Of a DNA stretch of 64,000 nt, positions 47,868 through 57,772 are shown piece by piece. This DNA is from Desulfopila sp. IMCC35008 (lineage in GTDB: Bacteria > Desulfobacterota > Desulfobulbia > Desulfobulbales > Desulfocapsaceae). Each line of letters begins with the position of its first letter. The stretch's first letter is position 1. The notes below the pieces were generated by a model. That model was not told the DNA's origin. It saw nothing but the letters and a program-made list of their open reading frames with translations, and made no database searches. Location of the stretch: NCBI RefSeq assembly GCF_010646885.2, contig NZ_CP050700.1, positions 1,619,501 through 1,683,500 of the forward strand, written 5' to 3'. A program made the position numbers and the translations under genes.

Positions 47868-49313
47868 TTATTGTGTCTTATATTCCTCGAGTTCAATCGT
47901 TACCTTAACATCCGGCCACTTTTTATCGACTGGCTGCATAGATGGCTGGGCAATAATTTTACAATATATAACGCTCGTAGACTCAATAGAGTTGAGGTAT
48001 ACTGGCGTGGTTGACGCATTGACTGTTTTGATCCCGTTCCTGTCAGGGGGCGCTAGGACTTGAATAGTATCCGGCTCAATTTTGATATTTTTGATTTTTT
48101 TCCCTTCAGGTATTTTGCCCACAAGCTGCGGCACAATTGGTACTGTCTTTTGAACAATCTCTGCCAATACAACCTCCAGAGCAGCTGGCACGGCGTCAAG
48201 AATGGTTATGTTTTTGGGCAATTTCAGATTTTCCTTTGTTACCAACACGACCCTCTCGCCCTCACTCATATCGTTGAGAACAACTGTTACGCGGGGGGCA
48301 AATGTCGATAAATTATCTAAATCTGATTTCGTACCGGTAAGATGGACTTTTACCTCGTTGACTTTCTCTCCGACCAATACAAGGCCAGTGTTGGGAGAGG
48401 TGTATTCAACCGGGACCGTTATGAGTTTTTCTATGATTTGTTGATTTACAACGACAAGTGAAGACCAAAAGATTGTGGCTATTACAAGACACGTTGCTAT
48501 CTGCGCAATTGTCTTGATTTTTGTTCCACTTTCATAAACAGCCCCTAGAAACCCTATCCGCTGATTGTGACTATTGATAGCATCGACAATGCTTGCAGGA
48601 GAGTCCATTGGCCTCATTTTGCCATTTGAAAACATTGAGACAGCCGCTCTTTCTTCAGAAACTAAGAGTATCATTGCATCAGACTGTTCTGAAATACCCA
48701 TGGCGGCATGATGTCTCGTTCCATACTCATCTCCTAATGTTCCCGACTGCGAGATCGGTAACCGAACTCCAAAGCTGGATATTCTGTCACTTTCAAGAAC
48801 CATAGCACCGTCATGTCCAGGAGAATGGTGATCAAAAATAGATTGGATGATAGGTGCACTCACATTGGCGTTCAGGGTGTATCCGCCTGAAATTTTATCA
48901 GTAATGGACTCTTTACCTGGGATTACCACTAACGCGCCACATTTGACTTTGGCCAACTTCCATAAGGTCTCAGCAATGATTTCGGATGTTGCGCGCTGAT
49001 TGCCAAGTTTCCTTCGTCCATATAGTGAAACAATTTTCTCGAAAATTTTGCGCAGTTCCGGCTGGAAAATCACGATCATTGCGAGTACCGCGACATGGCT
49101 GATATTACGGAAAATCCACTCAACTCCTTCAAGGTTCAATAGGCTGGCTAATACAAAAACGAGAAAAGCAAAACATATGCCGACAAAAATCTTCCAGGTA
49201 CCAAGCTTAGCTAGTGTCCGGTACAGGAAATACAAACTGGCTGTAATGATTCCAATATCAAGAAGAGCCTGCCATGAGAGGAGTTGGAGAAAGAGAATAT
49301 TGGTTGTATTCAT
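47868..49313 (-). CDS. Diadenylate cyclase (CdaA-type DAC) fused to YbbR repeats
   Basis: A 481-residue fusion. Three N-terminal membrane helices (about 13-88) precede a DAC domain (about 95-250) with both catalytic motifs: DGA at 168-170 (SPGHDGAMVL) and GTRHHAA at 198-204. A further membrane helix (about 265-290) leads to two or three YbbR repeats that would lie outside the inner membrane (VNEVKVHLTGTKSDLDNL; NITILDAVPAALEVVL). In Firmicutes CdaA and the YbbR protein CdaR are separate, with CdaR modulating cyclase activity. Here the sensor and enzyme are one chain. It makes c-di-AMP from ATP. It is divergent from a run of ion transporters. Confidence 0.9.
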   Translation of the reverse strand: MNTTNILFLQLLSWQALLDIGIITASLYFLYRTLAKLGTWKIFVGICFAFLVFVLASLLNLEGVEWIFRNISHVAVLAMIVIFQPELRKIFEKIVSLYGRRKLGNQRATSEIIAETLWKLAKVKCGALVVIPGKESITDKISGGYTLNANVSAPIIQSIFDHHSPGHDGAMVLESDRISSFGVRLPISQSGTLGDEYGTRHHAAMGISEQSDAMILLVSEERAAVSMFSNGKMRPMDSPASIVDAINSHNQRIGFLGAVYESGTKIKTIAQIATCLVIATIFWSSLVVVNQQIIEKLITVPVEYTSPNTGLVLVGEKVNEVKVHLTGTKSDLDNLSTFAPRVTVVLNDMSEGERVVLVTKENLKLPKNITILDAVPAALEVVLAEIVQKTVPIVPQLVGKIPEGKKIKNIKIEPDTIQVLAPPDRNGIKTVNASTTPVYLNSIESTSVIYCKIIAQPSMQPVDKKWPDVKVTIELEEYKTQ

Positions 49314-49835
49314 CGCATACCTTAACTTTGAACTGAAAATATTTTGTTGCTATCAGCATTTGAAGTGGTGTTTAAAAAAAGGTGTATTTATAAGGGGCGA
49401 GAGCTGAAACGCATAAATTTGAGACTATTCAGAACGCGCTCCTACCTGATTCCATGAACTATCAATTCTTAGAACTTCAAAGTCAAGATTGCAAACATAA
49501 TCTGAGGTTTAGGAAGGGAAAAAATCATATCAAGTTTGTGATATATATATTCAGATATACAGAAAAGATGTAATACTCACGACAAGCAAATTGTGGATCA
49601 TCTCCTAATGATACACTTGGACAAGTTACGCCTTTGATCCCAAAAGCATGGTAAAGTAATTACTTGGATATGGCTGAGACCTCCAGTCCTGTTTTACTAG
49701 ACTCCGAACAAATTGACGCATGTCAAGTTTCCTTCCCGCAACTCCATATGGGTATGCATATGGGTATGAACCGAAATTGTTGACAGCTGCGAACAAGGAA
49801 TATCCTTTAAATTTCTGGTTGATTCGTTTTTTTCA
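49314..49835. other. Divergent promoter region between the cyclase and the SLC13 permease
   Basis: About 520 bp without a gene, separating the two start codons. It is AT-rich and should contain both promoters. A perfect 12-bp tandem duplication lies at 49745-49768. I do not see a known c-di-AMP riboswitch fold by eye. Confidence 0.5.
49745..49768. repeat. 12-bp tandem duplication
   Basis: CATATGGGTATG occurs twice head to tail, 68 bp before the start of the permease gene. The pair could be a binding site for a dimeric regulator or a chance slippage product. Confidence 0.6.
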
Positions 49836-51668
49836 ATGCATAACACAGACTTGCTGATAACCCTGTTAACCTTTGTTGTCGCCTCTTTTTTGCTGGTAAC
49901 CAATTATGTGAAAGGGGATCAGGTAGCTCTTCTTATCATTTTGGTACTGATGACTACCGGGGTGCTGTCTATCCCTGAGGCTCTTTCCGGCTTTTCTAAC
50001 CCTGTGGTTGTAATCATAACCGCCATGTTCATAATCAGTGAGGCAGTGGTTTTCACGGGTATTGCTCAGCGTTTAGGGGAAAAAATTATTGAACATGGTG
50101 GGACAAACGAAGCAAAACTTATGACTTTGCTTATGGCAGCGTCCTGCTTTGTCGGTTCTTTTATGAGTTCTACTGCAACGGTTGCCATATTTGTTCCTGT
50201 AGCAATAGCTGTAGCCCATAAAGCCCATCTAAATCACAGACGGCTACTCATGCCGCTGGCGGTAGGGTCACTCATTAGCGGGATGATGACACTCGTTGCA
50301 ACATCACCAAATATTGTTGTCAACAATGCTTTAAGTGCACAAGGATTGGAAAAGTTGTCATTTTTCAGTTTTACTCCTATTGGGGTTTCGGTCTTAATTG
50401 TTTCGATCTTCTTTATGATTGTCATAGGACGCCGGCTGTTGGACAAAAAAATGCATGTCCCGCAAAAAATTGATGGTCGCACGATCAGTGATCTTATTCA
50501 GCACTATAAAATGCAGCAAGATATCTACCTGTTAATGGTCCCCCCTGACTCTAAAATGGCTGATCGTGCCTTCATCCGTTTGCAATTGAGGAAAAATTAC
50601 CACGTTAAGATGATAGGGTTGCAGACATTTGTCAAAGGCAGACGAGAAATAAGCGTGGTCAGGCCTGAAACTGTAATAAAAGCGGGAGATGTACTCGTAA
50701 TAGTGTCACGCCCCGAGCATATTGATAAGTTTATCTCCGCATTCAAATTACAAAGAAAGGCAATTACTACAGATGGCGAGACCCTTAAAGCATTTTTTCA
50801 GGTTATTGGTGCTGCTGAAGTAATGCTCACACCGGATTCAAATCTCATAGGGAAGTCGGTAAAAGAGATCTCCTTCCAGACGCTTTTTCGCTGCATGGTT
50901 CTGGGGATACGAAGACGAGGGGAAACTATTACTGAGAATATTACAGATCTCCCTTTGCAGTTTGGAGATGTGTTACTTGTCAGCGGTGCCTGGGTTGATA
51001 TCCTGAAACTTAAGGATTTTCGGGACCAGTATCTTTTACTGACAATACCACATGATTTACGCGAGGTTGTCCCGGGGGGGAATAAGGCCACCTTAGCAGT
51101 GGGGGTTCTCTTGGTGATGGTTCTCCTGATGGTTTTTAATATTTTGCCCAATGTAATTGCAATACTGGGAGCAGCCGCAGCTCTGATTTTTTTTCGCTGT
51201 GTAAATATGGATACTTATTACAAAACAATCGACTGGAAAACAGTCTTTCTTATAGCAGGAATCCTCCCGCTGGCCTTAGCTCTTCAAAAGACAGGTGCGT
51301 CAACATTGGTTTCAAATTTTATGCTACAGACGTTTGGAGGGGTTCATTCACTGGTTGTCTTGGCCGGGATATTTTTGGTCACTGTTTTTACAGGACTCTT
51401 TATTTCGAATACTCCGGCAGCCGTACTTGTTGCTCCTGTTGCCGTTGACATTGGAGTCAAGCTCAATATTTCCCCACAGGCTTGTGCAATGATTGTTGCT
51501 ATAGCTTGCTCGGCTGCCTTTATCTCCCCTGTAGGATCAGCTGTAAATATGGTTGTCCGGGAACCCGGTGGCTACCGATTCCGGGACTACATGAAAATAG
51601 GTATACCCTTACTGCTCTTTTCCATGTGTATCTCAATTACCCTGGTCTGGTTACTCTACCTGAACTGA
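49836..51668 (+). CDS. SLC13-family permease with two RCK_C (TrkA-C) domains
   Basis: A 610-residue protein. Two membrane halves (about 1-210 and 405-610) of the DASS/CitMHS type flank two cytoplasmic RCK_C domains (about 220-310 and 325-405). Typical motifs are STATVAIFVPVAIAVAHKA, ATSPNIVVNNAL and, in the second half, ISNTPAAVLVAPVAVDIG and PVGSAVNMVV. It should carry anions such as sulfate or dicarboxylates with Na+. RCK_C domains bind c-di-AMP in several Gram-positive transporters, and this gene is divergent from a diadenylate cyclase, so regulation by c-di-AMP is possible but inferred. Confidence 0.88.
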   Translation: MHNTDLLITLLTFVVASFLLVTNYVKGDQVALLIILVLMTTGVLSIPEALSGFSNPVVVIITAMFIISEAVVFTGIAQRLGEKIIEHGGTNEAKLMTLLMAASCFVGSFMSSTATVAIFVPVAIAVAHKAHLNHRRLLMPLAVGSLISGMMTLVATSPNIVVNNALSAQGLEKLSFFSFTPIGVSVLIVSIFFMIVIGRRLLDKKMHVPQKIDGRTISDLIQHYKMQQDIYLLMVPPDSKMADRAFIRLQLRKNYHVKMIGLQTFVKGRREISVVRPETVIKAGDVLVIVSRPEHIDKFISAFKLQRKAITTDGETLKAFFQVIGAAEVMLTPDSNLIGKSVKEISFQTLFRCMVLGIRRRGETITENITDLPLQFGDVLLVSGAWVDILKLKDFRDQYLLLTIPHDLREVVPGGNKATLAVGVLLVMVLLMVFNILPNVIAILGAAAALIFFRCVNMDTYYKTIDWKTVFLIAGILPLALALQKTGASTLVSNFMLQTFGGVHSLVVLAGIFLVTVFTGLFISNTPAAVLVAPVAVDIGVKLNISPQACAMIVAIACSAAFISPVGSAVNMVVREPGGYRFRDYMKIGIPLLLFSMCISITLVWLLYLN

Positions 51669-51695
51669 ATAACAAAAAATTGACAAAGGAAACAG

Positions 51696-52292
51696 ATGAC
51701 ATTTCCAAATTTTGCAGACCTTTTATCAATAACTGATCCAACTGTTTTTTGGGCAGGTCTTGCGGTATTTGTTGCCCGTATTTTTGATGTTTCTATTGGC
51801 ACTGTAAGAACTATTGTGACTGTCCAGGGAAGAACGGCAATAGCATTCTTCCTGGCAGTTTTTGAAGTGACAATCTGGATTACTGTGGTTAGTGCGGTAA
51901 TAACTCAGGTCAAAGATATGCCGGTACTTGTGATATTTTATTCTCTTGGTTATGCGACCGGAAACGTAGTTGGTATAAAAGTAGAAAAACGGTTAGCCTT
52001 CGGAATGATCATTCTCAAGATATTTTCACTAACAAGTGGCAAGGAGCTGGCTAAAGCATTTCGTGACAAGGGCCAGCCGGTAACCACATTTGAAGGTGAA
52101 GGAAAAGATGGACCTGTCTTGGAGTTGTATCTGGCGTGTCGTCGGCGCGATTTGAAATGGATGATTCCTCAGGTATTTGAGATCGACAAGAATGCTTTTT
52201 ATGTAATTGAACAAGCCAGGGATGTGAGTAAAATCTTAAAGCCTGTGATGACTCCTCTTGGGGGGTGGCGTCAAAGACATAACCGTAAATAG
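51696..52292 (+). CDS. UPF0316 (DUF2179) membrane protein
   Basis: A 198-residue protein with three membrane helices in the first 105 residues (FVARIFDVSIGTVRTIVTVQ in the first pair) and a cytoplasmic C-terminal alpha-beta domain (about 110-180) of the YitT/DUF2179 type (GQPVTTFEGEGKDGPVLELY). Family function is not known. DUF2179 domains resemble small ligand-binding or regulatory modules. AAGGAAAC lies before ATG 51696. It is 27 bp after the permease gene and likely in one operon with it. Confidence 0.82.
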   Translation: MTFPNFADLLSITDPTVFWAGLAVFVARIFDVSIGTVRTIVTVQGRTAIAFFLAVFEVTIWITVVSAVITQVKDMPVLVIFYSLGYATGNVVGIKVEKRLAFGMIILKIFSLTSGKELAKAFRDKGQPVTTFEGEGKDGPVLELYLACRRRDLKWMIPQVFEIDKNAFYVIEQARDVSKILKPVMTPLGGWRQRHNRK

Positions 52293-52381
52293 TTCCTATC
52301 TGGTTTCCATCTTAAAACACCCATGTTCCTCACACCGGAAGGGCAGACACAACCTTATAGAGTACTCAGGAGTTTGACATC

Positions 52382-53695
52382 ATGGAAATTAATCAGTCAT
52401 TTATGTTGTTTACGGAGCGACTCATTGAACAAGATATCAGCGAGGCAACCAAAATTCTCGAAGAAATCCCGAGACAGGATGCTTCACTGATTCTGGCAAA
52501 CCTCTCTCCGGGAAAAGTAATACAAATTGTAAGACGTTTGCAAACAAGCTTTGCAGGGGCGCTTCTGGAAGATATTGAACCGGAGTCGGTAGTGTCAGTT
52601 CTTGCAGCAATGCCGCCAAATAAAGCGGCTTCTATCGTGACCCACCTGTCGCTGGAGAAACGTGATAGGATTCTTCCTAGTATATCTGGTGACCTCGCGA
52701 ACAAAATTCGGGAGCTCTATACTTATCCGGAAGGGAGTGTCGGCAGGTATATGTCCACTGATTACCTCACTTTTGAAAAGCAAGAGGAAGCGGGGGATGT
52801 GATAGAGAAAATCAGAAATCTGGCTATTAAAAAAACAATGCCGGCATCCTATACGTACGTGATTGATGAAGAAGGCATCTTACAAGGGGTCTTAAATATG
52901 AGGGACCTCATGCTTGCCCGGCCGGAGACTACGCTTAATTCGATTATGATAACAAGTGTGTTCACAATTCACTGTTTTACAGACCGAAATGATGCAGCGC
53001 GCGATATGGCTAAACGCAAGTATTTTGCGGCTCCTGTAGTTGATAACGAAAACAGACTCCTTGGCGTTATCAAGGCGGAGAATATGTTGACCGGACTGCG
53101 TGAGGATTTTTCAAGTGATTTGCTCAAGATGGTTGGTGCCGGTGGTGATGAACGTACATTTTCCCCATTGATTTTTGCCATGAAGAAACGCTTACTCTGG
53201 CTTAATGTGAATTTGGTTACCGCCTTTATGGCAGCAGGAGTTGTTGCCATGTTTGAGGGAATTATCGCGAAAATCACTATTCTTGCCATCTTTCTGCCGG
53301 TAATTGCCGGGCAGGGTGGAAACGCAGGTGCACAATCTCTTGCAGTAGTTATGAGAGGCCTCGTTATGCGTGAAATTCCCCCCAAAAGAGTCAAGGAACT
53401 TATTTGGAAGGAAACGAAGTTGGGTGCAATAAATGGGGTTGTTATTGGTATTATTACAGCTTTTTTGGCCTGGCTGTGGCATGGAAATGCCTGGTTGGGC
53501 CTGGTGATCGGGTTGGGTATGATCCTAAATCTCATAATAGCCGGTTTGGCAGGTAGCTCAATTCCTATCCTTATGAAAAAAATGTCAATCGATCCGGCCC
53601 AAAGCTCCTCTATTATCTTGACCACTGTTACTGATGTGATGGGATTTCTGGCCTTTTTGGGTTTGGCAGTTCTTTTTCAAAACAAACTCATATGA
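52382..53695 (+). CDS. mgtE: Magnesium transporter MgtE
   Basis: A 437-residue Mg2+ channel/transporter. The N-domain of superhelical repeats (LILANLSPGKVIQIVRRL; VVSVLAAMPPNKAASIV) is followed by two CBS domains (about 115-240) and five membrane helices. Conserved membrane motifs AIFLPVIAGQGGNAGAQSL and GSSIPILMKKMSIDPAQSSS, the latter with the pore Asp, are intact. The CBS domains gate the channel by Mg2+ binding. AGGAG precedes ATG 52382. It is next to other ion transporters. Confidence 0.93.
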   Translation: MEINQSFMLFTERLIEQDISEATKILEEIPRQDASLILANLSPGKVIQIVRRLQTSFAGALLEDIEPESVVSVLAAMPPNKAASIVTHLSLEKRDRILPSISGDLANKIRELYTYPEGSVGRYMSTDYLTFEKQEEAGDVIEKIRNLAIKKTMPASYTYVIDEEGILQGVLNMRDLMLARPETTLNSIMITSVFTIHCFTDRNDAARDMAKRKYFAAPVVDNENRLLGVIKAENMLTGLREDFSSDLLKMVGAGGDERTFSPLIFAMKKRLLWLNVNLVTAFMAAGVVAMFEGIIAKITILAIFLPVIAGQGGNAGAQSLAVVMRGLVMREIPPKRVKELIWKETKLGAINGVVIGIITAFLAWLWHGNAWLGLVIGLGMILNLIIAGLAGSSIPILMKKMSIDPAQSSSIILTTVTDVMGFLAFLGLAVLFQNKLI

Positions 53696-53755
53696 AACAG
53701 GGATGCTGCTACCCGGGTGAGTGATGTGAAACCTGGATTAGAGAGTAATAGATAA

Positions 53756-55141
53756 TTGCCTATAGAATACCAAATCGTGACTACTGAAAAAAACGATCAA
53801 AACATTCAGACAAAAGATTCTTTTTCGCCTGAGAATTTGCAATCCAGCACATTTCAGAGGTTTTTCCATAAACTCTCTCATGGCGGCTACCTGCTTTTTC
53901 CAGCTGCTGTTCTGGCTCTTTTCTGGGCGAATATCAGTCCTGCCAGCTATCAAGACTTCTGGCATTTGCCATTGACCCTCAGTCTTGGAAATATGTCGCT
54001 GTCACTTTCCTTATCGCACTGGGTCAATGATGTGCTGATGACATTTTTCTTTTTCACTGTAGGCCTTGAGATAAAACGAGAGCTTCTGGTCGGGGCTTTA
54101 TCTAATAAGCGAAATGCACTTTTACCGATTTATGCAGCAGCAGGTGGGATGATCGTTCCGGCCCTTGTTTTTTTTGCATTTAATCAACAGCTTCCGGAAG
54201 CCAAAGGGTGGGGAATTCCAATGGCGACAGACATTGCATTTTCCCTCGCTGTCTTAAGTACCCTTGGCTCCCGAATTCCATTCTCAGTCAGGATTTTTTT
54301 GACCGCATTTGCAATCGCAGATGACCTTGGGGCTGTGCTGGTTATCGCAGCTTTTTATACGTCGAATATCGATTTTAGATATCTGGCAGGAGCCGTCCCT
54401 GTTATTATTGCCCTGGGTACATTAAACCGATTCTGGGTACGCTCTGCCATTCCATATCTTGCAATAGGAGCTTTGTTGTGGGTCACCGTCGCTCTTTCCG
54501 GATTGCATGCAACGGTGGCGGGAGTGATAGTTGCTATGTTTATACCGGCCCGGGGCAAGTATGATATGACAATCTTTCTGAATATTCTCGAAGCTCACGC
54601 GGAAAAAATAAGAGAAAACAATAGGACCAGCAGTGATATTATGCTCAATCGTTTTCATCTCAATGCGGTGCAGTCCATCGACCATGCGTGCCTTGAGGTA
54701 GAGACCCCTTTGCAGCATCTGGAACTGACTCACACCAAGTGGGTATCTCTTGTGGTACTACCACTTTTCGCCCTTGCCAATATGGGTTTGGTACTCAAAG
54801 GAATAGACCTCTCAGAGGCAATCAGCCACCCGGTTACCCTGGGTATTTGCTTTGGCTTGTTGTTCGGTAAGACATCCGGTGTCTTTGTAGCTACCTTTTT
54901 GGCATCCAAGTTGATGCGTTTGCCTCTGGCTGAAGGATTCACGTGGCTACGATTGCTGGGAGTCGCATTTCTTGGGGGGATCGGTTTTACCATGTCACTT
55001 TTTATATCGAGCTTATCATATGCAAAACCGATTTATCTTGATTATGCCAAGATAGGCATCATCTGTGGTTCAGTTTTATGTGCTCTTCTGGGCTATTTGA
55101 TTTTACGGATAAGTACTGAAGCGGGCAAAAGTAGTGAGTGA
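53756..55141 (+). CDS. nhaA: Na+/H+ antiporter NhaA
   Basis: A 461-residue antiporter with about 12 membrane helices. Hallmarks are WINDVLMT-like WVNDVLMTFFFFTVGLEIKR, ATDIAFSLAVL with the Asp of helix IV, and AFAIADDLGAVL with the two functional Asp of helix V. A hydrophilic insertion at about 275-325 is larger than in E. coli NhaA. It exports Na+ in exchange for H+. The start is uncertain: TTG 53756 gives a 45-residue charged N-terminus, and GTG 53777 is an alternative. It lies 60 bp after mgtE. Confidence 0.92.
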   Translation: MPIEYQIVTTEKNDQNIQTKDSFSPENLQSSTFQRFFHKLSHGGYLLFPAAVLALFWANISPASYQDFWHLPLTLSLGNMSLSLSLSHWVNDVLMTFFFFTVGLEIKRELLVGALSNKRNALLPIYAAAGGMIVPALVFFAFNQQLPEAKGWGIPMATDIAFSLAVLSTLGSRIPFSVRIFLTAFAIADDLGAVLVIAAFYTSNIDFRYLAGAVPVIIALGTLNRFWVRSAIPYLAIGALLWVTVALSGLHATVAGVIVAMFIPARGKYDMTIFLNILEAHAEKIRENNRTSSDIMLNRFHLNAVQSIDHACLEVETPLQHLELTHTKWVSLVVLPLFALANMGLVLKGIDLSEAISHPVTLGICFGLLFGKTSGVFVATFLASKLMRLPLAEGFTWLRLLGVAFLGGIGFTMSLFISSLSYAKPIYLDYAKIGIICGSVLCALLGYLILRISTEAGKSSE

Positions 55142-55222
55142 TTTACACACAGCCGATTCCTCTCCATAAAGAACGTTACATAGTAAGTTTTACACGAGCC
55201 ATTTTTCATTCAGGGAAACACT

Positions 55223-56272
55223 ATGACAATAGATATATGGCTTGGGATACTGTTTTGTATCTCTCAATCAGCAATGTTCTCCGGACTTGATTTGGCCTTT
55301 TTCAGTATCTCAAGACTCCGCCTTGAGGTGGAAAAAACCAGGGAAATATTTCAGCCGCCAAGGTTCTCACGATACGGGAGGATGCGAACTTTTTGCTTAC
55401 CACTATTCTTCTAGGAAATGTGGGGATCAATGTCCTGCTCACACTATTGTCAAATCAGGTGCTTGCCGGAATTACCGCATTTCTGTTTTCTACAGTCTTC
55501 ATAACTGCCTTGGGAGAAATAATACCTCAGGCATATTTTTCGAGACATGCGCTGCAGACAGCTGCACTTCTCAGTCTAGTTCTTAAATTGTACCAGATAA
55601 TCCTCTATCCTTTTGCTAAACCAACAGCATTTTTTCTGGATAAATGGCTGGGCAAAGAAGGAATACACTTTTACAAAGAGCAGGAACTGAGGGACATGAT
55701 TGACATCCACATGAAATCAGCAACAAGTGAAATAGATGCTGTCGAAGGAAGGGGGGCGCTTAACTTTCTCAATCTGGATGACATGGCTGTTTCGAATGAA
55801 GAGGAGCTAGTCGATCCCGGCTCTGTAATTATGCTGCCTTTCACAGGGCGTCTTCCACATTTTCCTGAGTTCAACTGTGACCCTGAGGATCCATTTTTAA
55901 AGGGTATTCAACAATCAGGTAAGAAGTGGGTTGTGATAACCGACACACGCGATGTAGCCCATTATGCGCTCGATGCGGATAGCTTTCTGCGGGAGATATT
56001 TTTTTTCAGGGAAACCACTGAATCCTTTACACTTTTGTCACAAACCTATTGTGGTGACAGATCCTGAAACACCATTTAAGCAAGTGATACTGCGACTCAA
56101 GGTTATTCCGGAGAGAACAGGAGATGATGTTGTCGACGAAGATCTCATCCTCCTCTTGGGAAATTCAAGAAAAATTATTACAGGGGCAGACATTCTCGGG
56201 CGGTTGCTCAGGGGGATTGCCAAAAATGGAAGATCTTCGTTTTCAAACCTGCGGTCTGTGGACTTTTATTGA
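55223..56272 (+). pseudogene. CNNM/CorC-family CBS transporter-like gene, split by two frameshifts
   Basis: The intact start (ATG 55223 after AGGGAA) encodes WLGILFCISQSAMFSGLDLA and continues to about 55345. The frame then changes, and AAKVLTIREDANFLLTTILL continues in the second frame to about 56000. A third frame supplies CHKPIVVTDPETPFKQVILR to the end. The first break is at an AGGG run, the second at a run of eight Ts (near 55998-56005). With both repaired, the product is a full DUF21 membrane domain plus CBS region. Family members affect Mg2+ or Co2+ transport. Both breaks are at homopolymers, so sequencing error is as likely as real inactivation. Confidence 0.8.
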
Positions 56273-56362
56273 TTCCGGGGGTTAGTTTTCGCCACAAATT
56301 GTCAGGCAATGCGACCATACAGAGCCAGAATAATGGATGTGTCCTTCAAGTTCTTACACGCC

Positions 56363-56671
56363 TCATCTCTGTAATCGTTCCAACTGTTCTTCAAGTTCTG
56401 CAATCTTTTCAAGAAGGTCCAGAACAAGCCCACAACCGGCAAGATTGAGGCCGAGATCATTTTTTAATCTTTCAATTTTATGAACTCGGGCAACAATACT
56501 CTCTTCAAATAATGGTTCTGGTTTTTCTACAACAGGGTCTAATAAGCCAAGAACAATATATCTGCGCAATTTGTCCGGATGCAAGCCTACCAGTCTGCTA
56601 AGCTCCCAAATTGTTATCAGTTCATCATCAAGGTACCGTCCATAAATGACCAGCTCATATCTTTTCATCAT
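56363..56671 (-). CDS. cbpM: Chaperone modulator CbpM (MerR-like)
   Basis: A 102-residue protein with a MerR-like HTH (ITIWELSRLVGLHPDKLRRY, about 19-38) and a C-terminal coiled coil (IAELEEQLERL). CbpM binds and restrains the co-chaperone CbpA in E. coli. Here it directly follows, and overlaps by 17 bp, the CbpA-like gene, the usual arrangement. ATG 56671 is used; ATG 56668 is equally possible. Confidence 0.85.
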   Translation of the reverse strand: MMKRYELVIYGRYLDDELITIWELSRLVGLHPDKLRRYIVLGLLDPVVEKPEPLFEESIVARVHKIERLKNDLGLNLAGCGLVLDLLEKIAELEEQLERLQR

Positions 56672-57671
56672 GTTTTGCACTTTGCCCCCTCTCCGCCCTC
56701 GGATTATAGCTGGAAGTTTTCGACAGCTCCTGAAAGAGACGCTTTTCTTCTTCACCTAATGTTTCAGGAACTCGTATTTCGACTTCGATTATGATATTTC
56801 CAGCACCGGATTTTTTCTTGGGTATTCCCTTACCCCGCAATCGGAACCGTTTTCTATTCTGGGTGCCGGCGGGAATAGAGAGTGTTACTGTTCCGTCAAC
56901 TGTGCTTACCGGGATTTTGGCACCCAGGGCCGCCTCCCAGGGAGATATTGCTACAGAAGTATACAAGTCATATCCAACCACATGAAATCTTGGGTCAGGT
57001 GACAGTAGCACCCTCAGCAGGAGATCCCCATCGGCACCATGACCAAACCCTTTTTCTCCCTGCCCTGCCAATCTAATTACTGAACCATGAGTCACTCCCC
57101 TGGGAATTTTTACCTGGAGTGTTTTTTCCTTCGGTAGTAACTGGCCATCAGCTTGAGCCTCAAATACCTGAAATGTAATCGTCCTTGTAGTGCCGTGAAA
57201 TACCTCTTCCAGCCCTACAGTAATTTCAGCCTCACGTGATTGTCCGGGAGCGTCATAGTATCTGTCTTGAGTTGGTCCTGACGTAGTGTGTGAAAAGCGA
57301 TCACCAAAAAATTGTTTGAAAAAATCGCTAAAATCATCTGCACTTCGGAAATGTTCTCCACTACCGTATCTGTATGATTCAGAAAATGGATCACCGGTTC
57401 GATTTTGTCCGGTCTGTTGATCCCAATGGGGAGGTGGTTGCTGTCCGGCGTTCTCCCAGTCTTTACCATATCGATCGTAGAGTTTTCGTTTTTCCGGGTC
57501 TCTCAATACCTCTTTGGCCTCGTTAATCTCTTTAAACTTGTCTTCTGCGTCTGCGGCCTTATTTACATCTGGATGATGCTTGCGGGCCAGTTTTTTATAA
57601 GCTCGCTGAATATCATCGCTGGAGGCATCTTTATTAACACCGAGTATCTTGTAATAATCTTTATATTCCAT
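56655..57671 (-). CDS. cbpA: DnaJ-class co-chaperone, CbpA type
   Basis: A 338-residue protein. The J-domain is at residues 1-70 (YKDYYKILGVNKDASSDDIQ; the HPD in ARKHHPDVN). A G/F-rich linker follows, with no CxxCxGxG zinc fingers. The two C-terminal substrate-binding domains start at REAEITVGLEEVFHGTTR and include GHGADGDLLLRVLL. It stimulates DnaK. It is read with cbpM downstream and glgC about 100 bp upstream on the same strand. Confidence 0.92.
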   Translation of the reverse strand: MEYKDYYKILGVNKDASSDDIQRAYKKLARKHHPDVNKAADAEDKFKEINEAKEVLRDPEKRKLYDRYGKDWENAGQQPPPHWDQQTGQNRTGDPFSESYRYGSGEHFRSADDFSDFFKQFFGDRFSHTTSGPTQDRYYDAPGQSREAEITVGLEEVFHGTTRTITFQVFEAQADGQLLPKEKTLQVKIPRGVTHGSVIRLAGQGEKGFGHGADGDLLLRVLLSPDPRFHVVGYDLYTSVAISPWEAALGAKIPVSTVDGTVTLSIPAGTQNRKRFRLRGKGIPKKKSGAGNIIIEVEIRVPETLGEEEKRLFQELSKTSSYNPRAERGQSAKHDEKI

Positions 57672-57772
57672 ATTGTTATAGTCTCATTTCACGTCTCTTG
57701 TTTGCTGATATGACCAAACACTTTCTCTTTTCAGGCATGAGGCAATACGATGATAACTGCTTATACTTTCTA

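Noticed and set aside
52969..53625. A 218-codon minus-strand frame
   Set aside because: It lies fully antisense to the conserved CBS and membrane parts of MgtE, so it is a composition shadow.
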